From Scomber scombrus (lineage: Eukaryota; Chordata; Actinopteri; Scombriformes; Scombridae): DNA of 64,000 nucleotides. The notes below the pieces were generated by a model, which was not told where the DNA came from, did no database searches, and worked only from the letters and a program-made list of their open reading frames with translations. Below are positions 36,951 to 50,627 of the stretch, one piece after another; the stretch's first letter is position 1; every line of letters begins with the position of its first letter. The translations under genes and the position numbers were made by a program. The DNA is taken from assembly GCF_963691925.1 (NCBI RefSeq), contig NC_084976.1:11758327-11822326 (forward strand). Reading direction: 5' to 3'.

Positions 36951-39924
36951 CTTGACATGAGAAATCAAGTCTGTAGATTATAATGTGGGGGTTAGTCCTC
37001 AGTCTGTCAGTGAGGTCAAGGGGACATCTTGATGTGCATTGCCATAATGACTGCAACAATGACTGGCTGCAGAAATCTTAAACCGCCCTGCTTTGCTCAA
37101 AGAGGGAGATATCACTTCCTCACATAATCGTCGACAATAATTACAAATTGTTTTTAGAGCTATTATATTCTCGGTAGCACTTTTTAAGTCATTATGATTT
37201 CAACTTTAGAAGTTTGCCTGATGCTAAATGTTATCAGGATGGCAACACTAAAAGTAAGTTTGAGAAAACAATGTGGACAAAAAGTTAAAGTAAAACGTGT
37301 GCAGCGACCTGCATTTACCGAAGCAAAGTATAGAAGAAAAAAAAAACAACACATTGATTTTTCGCACACATATATTTCATGCGGTGTGGGAATCATGCAC
37401 CTGTGCACGGTTATCTCGCAACTTCTGTGATGTTTGATCTCAGTTCAGATCATAGTTAAGTATTAGATATCCTCACCACATATCAATTATTCCACAATTT
37501 AACACAACAGTACGACGTTTGAGAAACAAAAGGCACTTTCATCAGCCTCTTGGAGGTGGAGACAAGGGAAGAAAAATGGGAGCCTTTTGGCTTTTTCCAG
37601 ACTTATCGGTTTCATGTGAATGGCCACTGGAATGCCAAGATTTTAGTCTGCCTTTTTCCCACCAGATTTCTTTCTTTCACTGTCTCTCTTTTTTTTTTTT
37701 TTAATTTGTTGGTCATTCCCTCCCCGGGATCTGGTTCCCTGGACATGATATGCCAAATTACCTGCGGTATCAGTTGTGCCACTGGCAATGCATTGTAAGC
37801 TTGTAAATTCCACACAAACCCCCTCAGAAGGATTTGCCTCACCACTGTCACTAACTTCATTGTCTTTGGAAAGTGGCGGTACAGAAGAGACGCCCTCTGA
37901 AGTTAAGAGCTCAGGCCTGGTATTATCATAACAGAATAACTACGTGCACTGGCAAGATGAGGAGCTGTTACGAATTGAGGGACTCAGATGAGATTTGATC
38001 AGGGTAATCATTCATGTCCAAGATCCAAACATGTCACTTTATTAGGCTTTTACAAAGGCTACCATTTTTTTTGTTTCTTATACCGCAGATACAGTAGTTC
38101 ACAGCAGTAAAAAAAAAAAGCATGTTAACATTGCAGATGACTCACTAAGATGCTATATTTTAATGTTAAAGCCATGCAGGTCATAACTTAATGGCCATAG
38201 TGAAACTGATCCACTGTGGATTTCATGTTTTGACAACCCCTGCCACAGTATCTCAGCTCACAGATGTTTTACAACATATAAATCATTGTTCCAAGCCATC
38301 ATACATAAGAAGCCGTCTTACTTCATCCTTTGTAATCCACTCAGATAAATCTGCTGCGGAAGTTACACTTTTTGCAGCACTCTTGCTGCAAACATTTATA
38401 CTTCCCCCAAAAAGGTGGTTGTTTGGAAAAAATCTGTTTTACTAGTCAATGAGTGAAAAAATGATAAATAACCACTGTAACATTGGAGGAATAGTACTCA
38501 GTATTTATAGAAAATGCCAAATAGTTGTGGGATAGGAAACTTTTATTTTGGCTTTGTTGGCTGCCACCATTTGTGCTGAATACAAATCTTGAAACCCTAA
38601 ATTACCATATTTGTGTCCCTAAGATCCCTCTCAGTTAGTTCATATAATAAAGTTAAAGTATGTTTAAACCACTATGTTTAATGATGATGGCCCTTTGTGC
38701 TCCTTTAGGAATTGTCTCTGCTGGATGTCTCATTAATTGTGGTTGTGCTTTCAGTTTATTAGGGTTGGATGGATTGTTTCGTTTTTGGATAGTCTCCAAT
38801 AACAGGCCAACAAAGCAGGAAGACTGGGGGTCTGCATTATGTAATTGCACCCTAGTGTTACTATTCAGCATTTATGTACAGCAGTGGATGAGACTAATAT
38901 CCTTTACAATATCAGTACACAAAGCTGCTTAACACCACTCCCATGCTGAAACACTTAAGGAAATTAACTCTTAATTGCTCTTTATTTCTAATGAAAATTA
39001 GCAAAGGTCAATATGAATACTACAATGATTACAAATGAGTATTATTGAGCGGTGTGCTGGCTGTTTTTGTATCTGTTAAGTATCATTTGCACATTTATAT
39101 AACTGCATTCTAACAATCTGATTATGTTCCAGCCTCATTTTGCAATTTCATACACATATTTTATAATATCACACTTTAGCTTTATATACTGCATATACAC
39201 AAAGTCAAGAAAGGAACCAGTCGAAGGGGCCTGACAATAAAATGTACATTTAATGAATATAGACAAAAAACAGACAGAGACAAAAATACACAATTTGCAT
39301 TGTTGACAACATTAATGAATATACTATAAACATATTTCTGATAAAGATTTTTTGCTAACTATATTTTATAAATTAGAAAATAGTTTGTAATAATAATTGT
39401 AATTGTAATAATTACACTAGAAAGATTATTTAATGCAGAATAAGAGTTTCATTTAATAAATCACACATTCTCTTGAATAATCTGGTTAAACTAATTTTAC
39501 TGTAAATACTTCAAATATCAACCTCAAGAGGGATTAAAGAGGGAGTTAAATAAATCTTCATCATCATAATAATGACAACATAAAACTGTGGAAAATAAAT
39601 TCTAACTATTCAAACTATCAAGCAAATTCCTACAATAATCATAAAGTTTCGATTGCTATAAATATGACAAGTATGATAATTTGGGAATGGCCCTCTGTCA
39701 CCACATACAGCATGAACATATGTTTTGTAAACAGAGTAGCGGCTAGGCTTCATTGTGGCATTCTTTACAACGCTCTCTGTATTAGGTATGTTGTATGAAG
39801 CAGTAATTTACGGCACCACCCTGTTTGCAGTGTATTGCATCACATTCTGTTAAAATACACTTTCCTGTATATGGCATATTGGAGTAAAACTGGTTTTACA
39901 AGATGCTCTGAAACACTTTTGCTT
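36951..39924. other. Unique, increasingly AT-rich sequence, no gene seen
   Basis: No gene is supportable. The part 38980-39700 is especially AT-rich. T-runs and A-runs of 10-13 occur near 37690 and 38110. Confidence 0.55.
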
Positions 39925-39947
39925 AAAAAAAAAAAAAAAAAAAAAAA
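39925..39947. repeat. Homopolymer A23
   Basis: A run of about 23 A with no recognisable retroposed sequence upstream. Confidence 0.92.
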
Positions 39948-40699
39948 GACTATAGGCATGGAACAAAGTTTCACATGTCTGAAAACAACAGTGAAGTTCA
40001 GATGTGCAAATTTCAGCCAACGCGTGCAAACATGTAAAATCAAAGGCTGTGCACAATTAATATATTTAAAATTGCTGCACATTTATGGCGCCTCTTTGTT
40101 CAAACAGTTATTTAGCATGTTTGAAGATAATCTGGATTTCATGATAAAACAGTCTGTGGTAATGTAGCAGTAACAACAGTGACTGCTATTGTCTCTGCTT
40201 TGCATAAAGTATCATCACTGAGGTCTCATCTTGAGACTTTTTTGTGAGCCACGCTGCAGTGTTTATCTGGTGGCTGTGTGTAGAGGTGGATGATCTCACG
40301 GGGGCTGCTGGGTAGGTGGTGGGGTTGGGGTTGGGGGCTCATTGCCTATGCATGACGGTGTTGTTGGGAGATTAGAATAACACTGACTATATTCTGTAAA
40401 TGAAGAAGAGAAGCAAAGGAAGCCTCCGGAGTCCATTATGGATTTTAATAATACATCAAGGTAGTGTAACTGAATAACCGATCTCAAAGGGAAGTGGAGA
40501 GGAAGAGGGGAGGAAAAAATCCACACGTGACATTTGGCTAATATTACAATATGAATTATGAAAACAAAAAGGACTTTTAGTTAATCTTGTCTTTCTACTT
40601 TTATTCATCTTTAGGCATTTTTTTCCTTCTTTTTCCCCCCCTCAACTTCCCCCTGAATCCAGAACACGGTGTAAACAAATAAAAGTGGAGGAAAAACAG

Positions 40700-41045
40700 T
40701 TTGGCATCTCTGTAGATTAATTAATGTGCCTGCGACTTGGCATCACCGGGTGAAAATTATGTGCATAAATAATATCACTAATTAAAAAGATGCAGATTAA
40801 CATGCAAATAATGTTAATGAGGATCTGCAATTCCGGAGTGTATTCGCATAACATCAACAATTTAATGTGTTGGAAGGACTGTGTTTGCATTACATTAATA
40901 AAATTCAAAGACCCGTGCATAGAAAATTCTGTCGGAGTCTGTGTTTCCACTTGTGAGTTGTAAATTCTGTGGGCAGTAACAGCCACTTCTTTGGCAGATG
41001 CAAAAGTTATTATCTCAAAGGCTGGCTGAAGTGGTGCCATGAGCC
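40700..41045. promoter_or_regulatory. Candidate enhancer-like conserved block with POU-type sites
   Basis: The sequence combines TTAATTAATG near 40718, a perfect octamer ATGCAAAT (40802-40809), and TTTGCAT (40884-40890), which is the reverse complement of ATGCAAA. It sits in repeat-free, even-composition DNA. POU and homeodomain sites of this kind are common in vertebrate developmental enhancers. No conservation data were available. Confidence 0.3.
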
Positions 41046-41640
41046 AGTATGACCAGCTGTTAGCGAGCGGCCAGCCAGAAAAGCACTAAGACAATTAACT
41101 GTATTAGTTGTTGGGCTCCACTGTTTATTTTCCCTCAGATTAATTTCACATGGCTGACCAGAAATCTGCTGGATGGAGGAGGGAGACAGACACAAAACAA
41201 ACAAACAAAAAAAACCCAACAACACTCCAAATGGGAGCAAATGTGTGAAAATCTTGCAGCCCACCCCCCCTCCTCTACCTAGTTGAAGCAAACGCTATCA
41301 AGAGAAATACTTGTGGATATGGCATCAACAGTGTCTAATCCATCCACACTGCCATATTACATACATTGCAAGTCTCAGTGCTGTCAATGACTGCAAGGAC
41401 TGAGACAGAGAGAGAACATTTTGGCTGATTCACCCCTTTTGGATTATCTCATCAAGTTATTTTTTTAAAAAGCATTTCAACACTTGTGTAAACTTTAGTT
41501 CTTGGAAGAAAATCCTACATACTGCTCAGCCCTCCACCCCCCCTCCCAAAACAAGAAATACTGACAAATACTGTACAAGCATGAAAAAAGAGACCCTCAG
41601 TATGTGGACTTAATGGATTTCACAGTAGAAATGAAATGAC
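41046..41640. other. Unique sequence, no gene seen
   Basis: No gene is supportable; nothing stands out beyond short A-rich and C-rich runs. Confidence 0.45.
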
Positions 41641-41985
41641 AAACTTGAGTGAGCGCACCCCTTCCTGTGGGGCAAATGTCTGCTGGATTTGGATCGTTAC
41701 CTGCAGAATAAACAAGGCCCTTTCTTAACAAGGAAAAATACTGCCCGTGTCTATCAACACAGTGTCGAGCAGGGAAAAGGAAAGGCTCTCCAGTCTGCGG
41801 TGATATGCATCGACTATCCTCAAGAGGACATTTACTCTAAACCCATTCATTTCACAATGGGCGAGGGCTCTAAGCCTGTTCATCTCACAATGGGCAGAAA
41901 TCCCATAACCATAACATTTATCATAGACGGTACAATGCGCCATTCACTTACACATCCACAATTTCACTACACATTAATGTATTGA
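41641..41985. promoter_or_regulatory. Candidate conserved block with a diverged 33-bp duplication
   Basis: Two 33-bp units (41839-41871 and 41872-41904) differ by transitions in the alignable part and share CACAATGGGC. Each preserves a 98-codon plus-strand frame (in-frame repeat K-P-I/V-H-F/L-T-M-G). That frame has no ATG at its start and no known domain, so I do not call a gene. Confidence 0.25.
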
Positions 41986-44013
41986 GCAAGTATGTCTTCA
42001 TACAGGACTGCATGTCTTCATGGGATATGATGAGCATGGTGTATGTGAACATATATAAAAAATGACAGAACAGATCAAATCAGACAACACATGTTATATT
42101 GATTTGTGTTTCTCAGCAAAGAGATTTTTATATTTTATGCCTTTTTGTTGAACTTGTTCCCGCTAAGTGGCACCCTCAAAGTTTGATAAAGCATTAAATC
42201 ATGAGCTATTGCCGTTGATCTTAAATGGCAGTTGTTCCTGACTGTTGCCATGGAGTGCGTGACATAGCATCATGACAAGCAGAACATTTGGATCCTAATA
42301 AAGATATGTTTATCGTGAAGCCACCAAGTATTTACGACATTGAAATTCAAGCAGCTGCATAGCATAAATCTAAAATTATAGATGCGAACATTTGCTTTCT
42401 TTGTTTCCACTGGTGTTAAAATATGATATTGGAATACGTGTTTCACGCCATTAAAAGTTTGCCAGCGATTGCTCATGAATGCGTAATGTCTATACGGCGA
42501 ATACAGTGTGCAAAGCTGTGAAATAATCCATGCGTTATGATCCAATTTCTTAAAAAAAAAAAAAAAAAGAGAGGGCAGGGGCAAATGTCCTTATTGTGTT
42601 GCGTCTTTGCCTGTGTGTGAGGAAGATGTGGGGCCTGCTAAAATGTTCAGGCACAGTGGATGCAAACGATAGCTTCTCAGGACATACGGTTTGTATTATG
42701 CTTGGCATTGACTCTGCTACAGTGTGATATTCTGAGAGGAAAGTGGAGGGGGGGAAAAAGAGAGAGAAACACAATGACCTCTTCAGCTTGGCACGGCTCT
42801 AGCAGCTGGCCAATAACTTAAACAGGGCCTTGTAACATGCTTGCTTTGGGCTGCAGAGAACTGCACAGACAACACATAAAAATATGACAAGCAGATGATG
42901 GATTAGGGTCATAAGTCTCAGTTCAGCCGTACAAACAAAACATCATGATCGTGTGTTACGACAATACAGTTAATAGACAGAAATTAGCAGATGTTGATTG
43001 CAGCCTGGATACTGTCAGCATACCAAAAGGCTCTGAGAGAGACATCGGAGGGTGGTTGAACTGGAATGGGCAGATTGATACATGGAGCCAGAGAGACCCC
43101 CTGCTCATAGTGTGTGTAAAAGCACGACCACAGATCTGTTTTCGTTTTATGTTTTTAAAACCGTGTTCTTTTCCTGCTGTCGACTGACCTGTCCGTGTAA
43201 ACCTCAAACTTCCAGAAAAAAAAAAGATTAAAATAAATATAAACACTAAAGACTTAACCGTTTTTGATCTGCTGTGGCTGTGTTTCAAAGTTGTCAGGGA
43301 AGGAAGCCGTTTTAATGTAATGATTCAGGGTTTTTATGTTCCCCTCTCATAGCCTAAGGTGAAATGCACATTTCATCAAGGTTATGGAGGGCTGCTGTAG
43401 TATTTGCTCCCCTCATGAATGCAAAGTTGGCTTTGCCTCTCTGAAGACTTTCAGAGAGATTTGAATGCTGAACTACAAAGCACTTGTTAGAGCAGAGCCT
43501 GGCAGATAATTAAATTCAACCCTCCCAGTTGAAGCATCTCTCAGTGCTGGACAGGGAAGCTGAAATTTCCTAAAAATTAATTGCTAGCTTCCAGACGTTG
43601 TTGATCTTATGTTGGTGTTTCTCTGTTTTGCTGTTACTGTTGTGTTTTTGTGTTCTGCATTGTTTGTAAGACTCAAAAGACACACACATCTTTGAATTAA
43701 ATAACATTAGATGATGCACATAGAAATGTATAATCATATACCTGATTGAAATGAACATTGTTACATGGACATTAACTTAATTTTAAATATACATTTTTTT
43801 AGTTAGCAGTCTGTAACAGTGCATTATATGCCGTGGAAAAATGTACACTGTGTGTGTTCAAATTGAGAATATAAGCTGCTTGTCCAGATCTTTGTGATAG
43901 TATTAGAGGTTTATAATAATATCCAGTCAAGAAAGTGAAAATTATGATTATTTACAAATTTCTACTGCAGCTCGTCCTCATAAGAAAAATGACACAATTG
44001 GTCACCAAAAATT
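41986..44013. other. Unique sequence, no gene seen
   Basis: No gene is supportable. An A-run lies at 42552-42568. The stretch 42780-43200 is of even composition but shows no recognisable frame. Confidence 0.5.
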
Positions 44014-44540
44014 ACCTATAGTTACGTTTGAATGACAGATTCCATCTAGCAATTCTAGTAATTAAGGTGAAGTTCAGATGATGTTTATAAAATTTCCATA
44101 TTTGTAGTGAAAAAGTGGGGTTAGTTGCAGGAGACCACTGTTCGCTTCTTGTTTCCAAGTGCGAGTTAGGACAATTTAAAAAAACGTATCTGTGATTGTC
44201 TAGGTGTTTGCTGTTGCCATGACGACAACGGTTGCGTACTTCAAGAAAATAGTAATTTTAACCCACACCATGTTTCATCTCATCGTTTTTAACCCAATCC
44301 ATGGTCTTTCCCTAAACTGACCAAGTGTTTTTTGTGCCTAAATCTAACCAGACTTTTACCACAGCATTGTCACACTATAAAACATCATCATTTTTTAACA
44401 GTGATTTGTAACGACTCTGGAAAGCAAAGAGAAATGATGTAGTCCTGCTGATTACTGCTGATAGAGGCGTCTATGGGGGGTTCTGCAGTGCACAGTCAAA
44501 CGACCTATTTGGTCGATTAATTTGGAGGACTTGTTGCTCA
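44014..44540 (+). mobile_element. Interspersed repeat, copy B of a diverged pair
   Basis: This is the partner of 28342-29037, same orientation. It keeps a segment that copy A has lost (around GTTGCCATGACGACAACG, 44213-44230, itself an imperfect hairpin) and lacks copy A's C/A-rich insertion. Its 3' part carries AACGACCTATTTGGTCG, matching AACCTATGTGGTC in copy A. No coding frame is seen. Confidence 0.75.
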
Positions 44541-45367
44541 GTTCAGAGGAAATTGAATAAACCCATCCATTCAGCTTTAACTAATATAGAATTAATAGCA
44601 CTCACAATGACCAAATTATTTTCAAACTCCAGACAGACAAAGGAGAGAGAGGGAGAGGGAGAGAATTAAATCGCAATTATCATAAAATCCATCATTGTGA
44701 TTCACAAAGGCTGAGTGTTGCAGTGTTTGGATAGGTAATGATTTTCTAATATGAGGAGGCAATTTGCATAAATAGCCTGGAGATGGGTTATCGTCGTCAT
44801 CATCATCATCATTTTCGATTCCGCACAATTACGATCCCTGCACTATATATCAGAGCTCACAGCTATGTAAAACCACAGCACTAATTAATAAGCCATTTAC
44901 AGACTAGCAGCTAGTTACAGTTGGTCCTGCTGATGACCTTAGCGAAGATGAGCCGTCTCAGAAGTGCCTGTGTGTAACTACAAACATAATGATGTGCCAG
45001 GAGGGAATCATTAAAAATAATTTACACAAGCCTTCATTTATCCAGATCTTTTGATAGCACGCTTCCCCCGGTGTTTAGATCCGTGGCACAGAACCTCCTT
45101 ACCATTTGGAAAGTGCCGGCCGGGGGAACGAGTGGGGATACCTAAGTGGTTAATTAAGAGCTGTTGGGGCGCCGGGAGAGCCTCCTGAAAAATCTCTCTG
45201 ATGTCTGCCGTGTCAAGTGTCTCTCCCAGACTGAGCAGCGAGAGGTGGCAGCCACACTAGGCTAATTACTGGGGAAGGCAGGGAGCAGCTGAGGAGAGGA
45301 GAGGGGCCCCTAAATGAATCACTCTCTCCAAGAATCCTTGCATTTGCACACATATAATACAGACATG
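44541..45367. other. Unique sequence with a short TCA repeat, no gene seen
   Basis: A small (TCA)n run lies at about 44795-44812. The stretch 44880-45300 is even-composition sequence that could include a conserved non-coding block. Confidence 0.45.
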
Positions 45368-45392
45368 CACACACACACACACACACACACAC
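45368..45392. repeat. (CA)n microsatellite
   Basis: A 25-bp pure CA run. Confidence 0.93.
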
Positions 45393-45591
45393 GGTGGCAT
45401 GCAAATATTTGGGCAATCAACAATGTTTTGAGCCTAGTTGCAAGGCTGCCTCTTCCACGGAGCACAAAGAGGAGGTATCAGGGTTGTGCTCAATCTGTGA
45501 GGAGCGTGAAAGGGTTAACTACACCTGGATGAGAGTGATGCTCTGACAGAGAGGACGGCGCGTTTTTATTCCGAGGGCAAGGACGGAAGAG

Positions 45592-45595
<4 letters not shown>

Positions 45596-45677
<82 letters not shown>
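45596..45677. repeat. (GA)n microsatellite
   Basis: An 82-bp pure GA run; all-purine mirror-repeat DNA on the plus strand. Confidence 0.98.
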
Positions 45678-45680
<3 letters not shown>

Positions 45681-46089
45681 CAAGCTGCTCACAGAACGTC
45701 CTCTGCTAATGGTGTCATTGTCTCATGTGCAGAGTGGAGGTTCAGCACCATAGTTCCATAGTATGTATGTGCAAATATGATTAATAAATAGGATATACTT
45801 TAAAGAGATACATTTCTAAAAAAGAGAGAAGAGAAAAAAAAAGAACTGTCTTAGTTCATGTTCTAGTATACATATACATATAAATACAATGAATAAATAC
45901 ATAGATAAATGTATTGATGAGTGGATAGATACTGTGTTTGTGGTGTATACTATTTAAATCAAGGAATAAAATCACAAAAAATAACATCTCAGCTGCCCAT
46001 GCCTACTTAATGCCTTGATTAAAAAATTGCACCTTCCCCCAACGCTATTAAAGTGCCAAGAAGGAAGTGTACCAAATATGTCCCCTTTA

Positions 46090-46560
46090 ATCTGCAGAAT
46101 TCCCCACTGCAGTGTCAAAATTCTGTTCAAACGAAAGTGCTGCCAGGGAGAAAGGGGCTGAACAATGCTCTGGGATGCAGGCAGTAGCTGCCGTGAAAGC
46201 CCTATGCTGATCATGATACATTGGACTAGGCCCTTGAATGTGCTTGGCTCCTTCCTCCTTGCTTCCCTCCCTGCCTCCCTCTCTCTTCATCCCTCTGACT
46301 CCAGACCATTCTACGGAGGGAGCAGAGAGAGAAAAGAGCTAGCCGGGGGAAGGATAGACAATAAGGGTTTTAAGGCCTCGGAGCTGCCTACAGCAAAGCC
46401 GCTTTCCAGGCAGCGAGGATCCAGGCAGCCGCTACCAAGCCAAGTGCTCCAGCCACATCAGCCATGACAGAAGGCTGGCAGAACAATCATCTTAACAATA
46501 TGGCTGAGTCGCTGACCCAACATTGAAATGGGTCTATCGCTCCAACTATGGCTAGTGTTA
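46090..46560. promoter_or_regulatory. Candidate conserved non-coding block
   Basis: A comparatively GC-rich, mostly repeat-free stretch in an AT-rich setting, containing AACAATGCTC, CTGATCATGATACATTGG and CAATCATCTTAACAATATGG words (Sox-type AACAAT occurs three times). The open frame over 46165-46467 is not recognisable as protein. Confidence 0.25.
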
Positions 46561-48255
46561 TGGTTGGCTTGCCACTGGCGCTAATAGCTCAACACAGAGC
46601 CAGGCCTTGGACCAGGCTGGTTGCAATGGGACTGCTAGAAGCTTGTATTGGTTGTCGAGGAATGCAAAGTCACAAAAGTGGAGGCAGTACAAGTCTGCCT
46701 GTTTGGCCATCATTAACATACATAAGATGATTGATGGGGATCAAAGTGGTGGCGGTAATGGCGTTCATGATGATGATGATGAAGGCAAATATTTTAGGAG
46801 GTCATAAGACATATCCTACATAACTGCTTTCATAAACAGCTTATATGAAAACTTGGACCTGGAATAAAGAAACAAACAAAAAGCCATTTTTTATTATGCA
46901 TATAGTCTTGACAAAATGAATTAATGTTAATAATTGTTATCCGTATTTCTATTAATAATTCTAATTTAGCATTTCCTTCAAAATAATTTAAGATTATTAT
47001 TAAAACAAATTATTTACTAAATTGGAGCGGCTTCAAACAGTTAAAAAACCTAAATGCCGAGTCATCCTGAAACACATCCACCTGGCATTTATAGACCTTC
47101 AGATACATATTTCTAGATCGGTCCCAACCCACAGATTGAGAAACACGCATTAAAGCTAACCCTAACCAAATAACTGTGTACTCCTCCATATAATCAGCTG
47201 CTTTATAAGAAAAGTAGGAGTTGGACTTCACAGCTCCAATTATGTGCAACTGCAAATCCCTAAATGTTCCAAAATACCCAGACCTTGCAGTTATCACAGA
47301 AATACTATAATTATTTTAATTGACCGGGCTACTTCTATCAAGCCGAAAACCTGGGTATACCTTTGTGAGCTGCCAAGCTAGCAATTATATGTTTCTCTAC
47401 AGAGTGAGCATTTTTTTAAAGAATGCTTAAGGATTAGGGGAGAAACAAACATGCTATTAAATGATTTCCGCTGTGTGTACTATACTTTAAAGAAGCACTT
47501 TACTGCTTTCCTTTACATTTTAAGGCAATTCACTGTTTGACTTCACGTAAATGTCCCATAATGGAAAGAAACAAAAAAAAGTGTGTTACAGTGTTCTGTT
47601 AATAACATGACACATCTCAGCTCAATCTAAGTAAAATATAATCTTAAAATATTGATTTATTTCATACATAAAACATATTTTAATAAATATGTTTTTTTTA
47701 ATTTTTTAGATTAACTACATAAAATAATGTCTGACACCCATACTAAATAGTCTGTTAAAATACATTTTTTGGTTTAAATTGCAGGGTCACGGCACATTTT
47801 GTCCACATTGAGAGTTAATCCACAAATAAAAAATTAATTTTACAATAATTTTTGATGCAGAATGATGAACTATTCAAGGCCTGGAAAAAAACCTAACAAA
47901 AAAACATTGTCTTCCGTCCTTCCTCTGGACTTTTGTTCCCCTGTAATTTTATAGGATTTGTGTAAAATACAGCTGTCCGCACACTTGTTGTATTATTTGA
48001 GTCAAAAACAGATATTTACAAGAAGGCTGAAGTCCCCAGACTGAAAATGAAGGGTGTAAGGAGTCATGGCGGGGCCCCAGGGCGTGGGCACTGTCGCCAG
48101 TGTTCTCAGTGTTACCCAGGGTATACACACACCGACACACACTCACACACGCACACACACACACCGACACAACAAATGGGAAGGAAGTGTCTTTTGCTAT
48201 GCAGTGGCCACAGTGGATAGGAAATGGAGTATAAATGATCGCAGCTAAAAACAAG

Positions 48256-48256
<1 letters not shown>
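46561..48256. other. Unique AT-rich sequence, no gene seen
   Basis: A small (GAT)n patch lies at about 46768-46783 and imperfect CA units at 48126-48172. No gene is supportable. Confidence 0.5.

Positions 48257-48345
<89 letters not shown>
48257..48345. repeat. (AC)n microsatellite
   Basis: An 89-bp pure AC run. Confidence 0.98.
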
Positions 48346-48347
<2 letters not shown>

Positions 48348-48709
48348 GCCCTAGTTTGTCCAGGGCATGAGGCAGTCAGCAGACTCCACAGAGCTGAAAT
48401 GCTACACTTCTGTGAGTACACATTGAAGACTACCTGTTCTTTATAAAATTAATTAACATCTAACAAGGGTTAAATTAGATTTGAGTGAGTGTAAATGTTA
48501 AAAATGAGTCTTTTCTTCTGTCTAAACATCATCTAAGCATTTTGCAATTCAGAAACCAACAATTTAAATCAGCCACCATGTACAGTGTATCATCACCACT
48601 TCTATCTTCCCTCATATATTCACTTCACCACATAATGAACCATTGGTGAGAATATGGAAGACTTGTAAGTATTGTACACGCTCATGGTTTTGTTTTTGCA
48701 TTCTACTCA

Positions 48710-48736
48710 CCCCCCCCCCCCCCCCCTTTTTTTTTT
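48710..48736. repeat. C17 joined to T10
   Basis: Seventeen C pass directly into ten T, an all-pyrimidine tract. Confidence 0.93.
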
Positions 48737-48779
48737 AATGAGATGAAAATGAAGGATTTCACTTTTAATGCCACATTTT

Positions 48780-49010
48780 CATGCCTGCCACGCTTCACGC
48801 AGCCTTGCGAATAAACACTGGTATCAATGGTTGGCCAGAAAGTAGTGCCATAAAGGCTGCCATGAAATTTGTTTATCTAGCTGCTGAATTGTATTCAACT
48901 GGGGATATATGGCATAATAATGCAAGAACTGTGGGCTCTGTAATTAAGTCTGTCTTCAGATGCTTTCGGAGCAATTCATTAACACAGTCTCTCACTCTCA
49001 GCTGAGATGC
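48780..49010. promoter_or_regulatory. Candidate conserved non-coding block
   Basis: Repeat-free sequence with GGCATAATAATGC, CTGTAATTAAGTC and CAATTCATTAAC words. A 74-codon plus-strand frame with an ATG crosses it but resembles no family and has no good splice sites at its ends. Confidence 0.25.
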
Positions 49011-50403
49011 AGAAAGTAATGCCATTCATTACACAGGGAAAGTTAATTTATTAAATGATATTTTTACGTTTTTAGACTAACCATGGGTAACATTTTTCCC
49101 TCCAGTTTGTTATAATTAATATTTCTCATTATGAGTTTGCAATACAATAATTGGTATTCCACAGTAAAGTCATTAAAAGCTACATGATGGTTTTAAAATA
49201 TTGGTTTGTCATTGTTTTCCTCAACAGTTTGGATACTAATTCAATTTCTTCATCTTAGTGATATGCTTTATCTTTTTTGCACATCTTAAATGACACATGA
49301 AGTTTTCAGGAGATATGATCCCACATATTTGTCAATTAATGATCAATTAATACAATTTCACAGTGGTGGTTATTGTACTAGTCTAACCACCTTGTTTTGC
49401 AGGATATTTCATAAGTTTGATGTTGTGGTAAAGCAACATTGTGAAGGAGGCGCAGCAAAAGTGTGAAACTGCGTCCTCTTATGATGGCTATAACTGTAGA
49501 TGGCAGTCTGGCCTCTACTGTCTGCCTGCCGGAGTGGAACAGTGGCTCTTGTTGTACCATGTAAAACTCATCATGTTTGAATGTAGACAGATGCCAAGAG
49601 AAAAGGGTGCACACTCAGGCTTCTTGGAAGGAAAAGACTGACTATGTTTCTATGTTCGATGTTCTTGTGCAGAATCTTTCGTTTCTATTTATCTGCTATA
49701 ATTTCTAGCCCAAAAACGTATATTCTGAAATATTTAGAAAAGCCAAGTGCATAACTCCTTCTGCTCTTTTCTACCCAGTAAAGTGCAATATAGCTAAAAC
49801 ATCATATTTTAGAGAGACGACACCACCTTTGTATTAATCCCAACTGAAATGTTGTGATGTTTACATGAGCAGACACGAGAGTGCCGCACTAATAAATGAC
49901 TTCTGGAGTAACTTTTTTTGACTCACAGCAGCAGTGTCAAATTACACCTCGCTTCAGTGCAGTCACTGTGTCATGTAAAAAGCATGATAAAGGCTGGTAG
50001 AGTCTCACAAGGTTTCCAATACATAACGCTCGCAAGATAAGGCACACGCTGAATTGCACCATGTCGTCAAGTATTCTCATGGTGATGCGCAGTCAAAAAG
50101 CCCCTTTCCCTTCTTACATTTTGGACACTTTTCAATTTGCCGCAGAGGCTTAGCCAACTTTAAAGTGCCTACAAATTATGAAATGAGGCTTTTGCCCTCA
50201 TTGCGCTCTTGCCAATTGGCTGCCTATGGCACATTCAAAGCGAAAAGTTGGTTTTTCAAAGCCAGGCCAATTAAAGGATATGAAAAACAACATAATTTAA
50301 ACTCTGATCGTTTGGCAGAACCTTGGAATGAACAGTGGCCCCTGTAATAGCCCATCTAAGGGTGCTTCTGACTGCTCTGAAGGGACACTAAACATTCCCC
50401 ATG
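49011..50403. other. Unique sequence, no gene seen
   Basis: AT-rich to about 49400, then of even composition. The stretch 50040-50345 (TTGCCAATTGGCTGCC at 50209-50224) could be a further conserved non-coding block. Confidence 0.45.
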
Positions 50404-50622
<219 letters not shown>

Positions 50623-50627
<5 letters not shown>

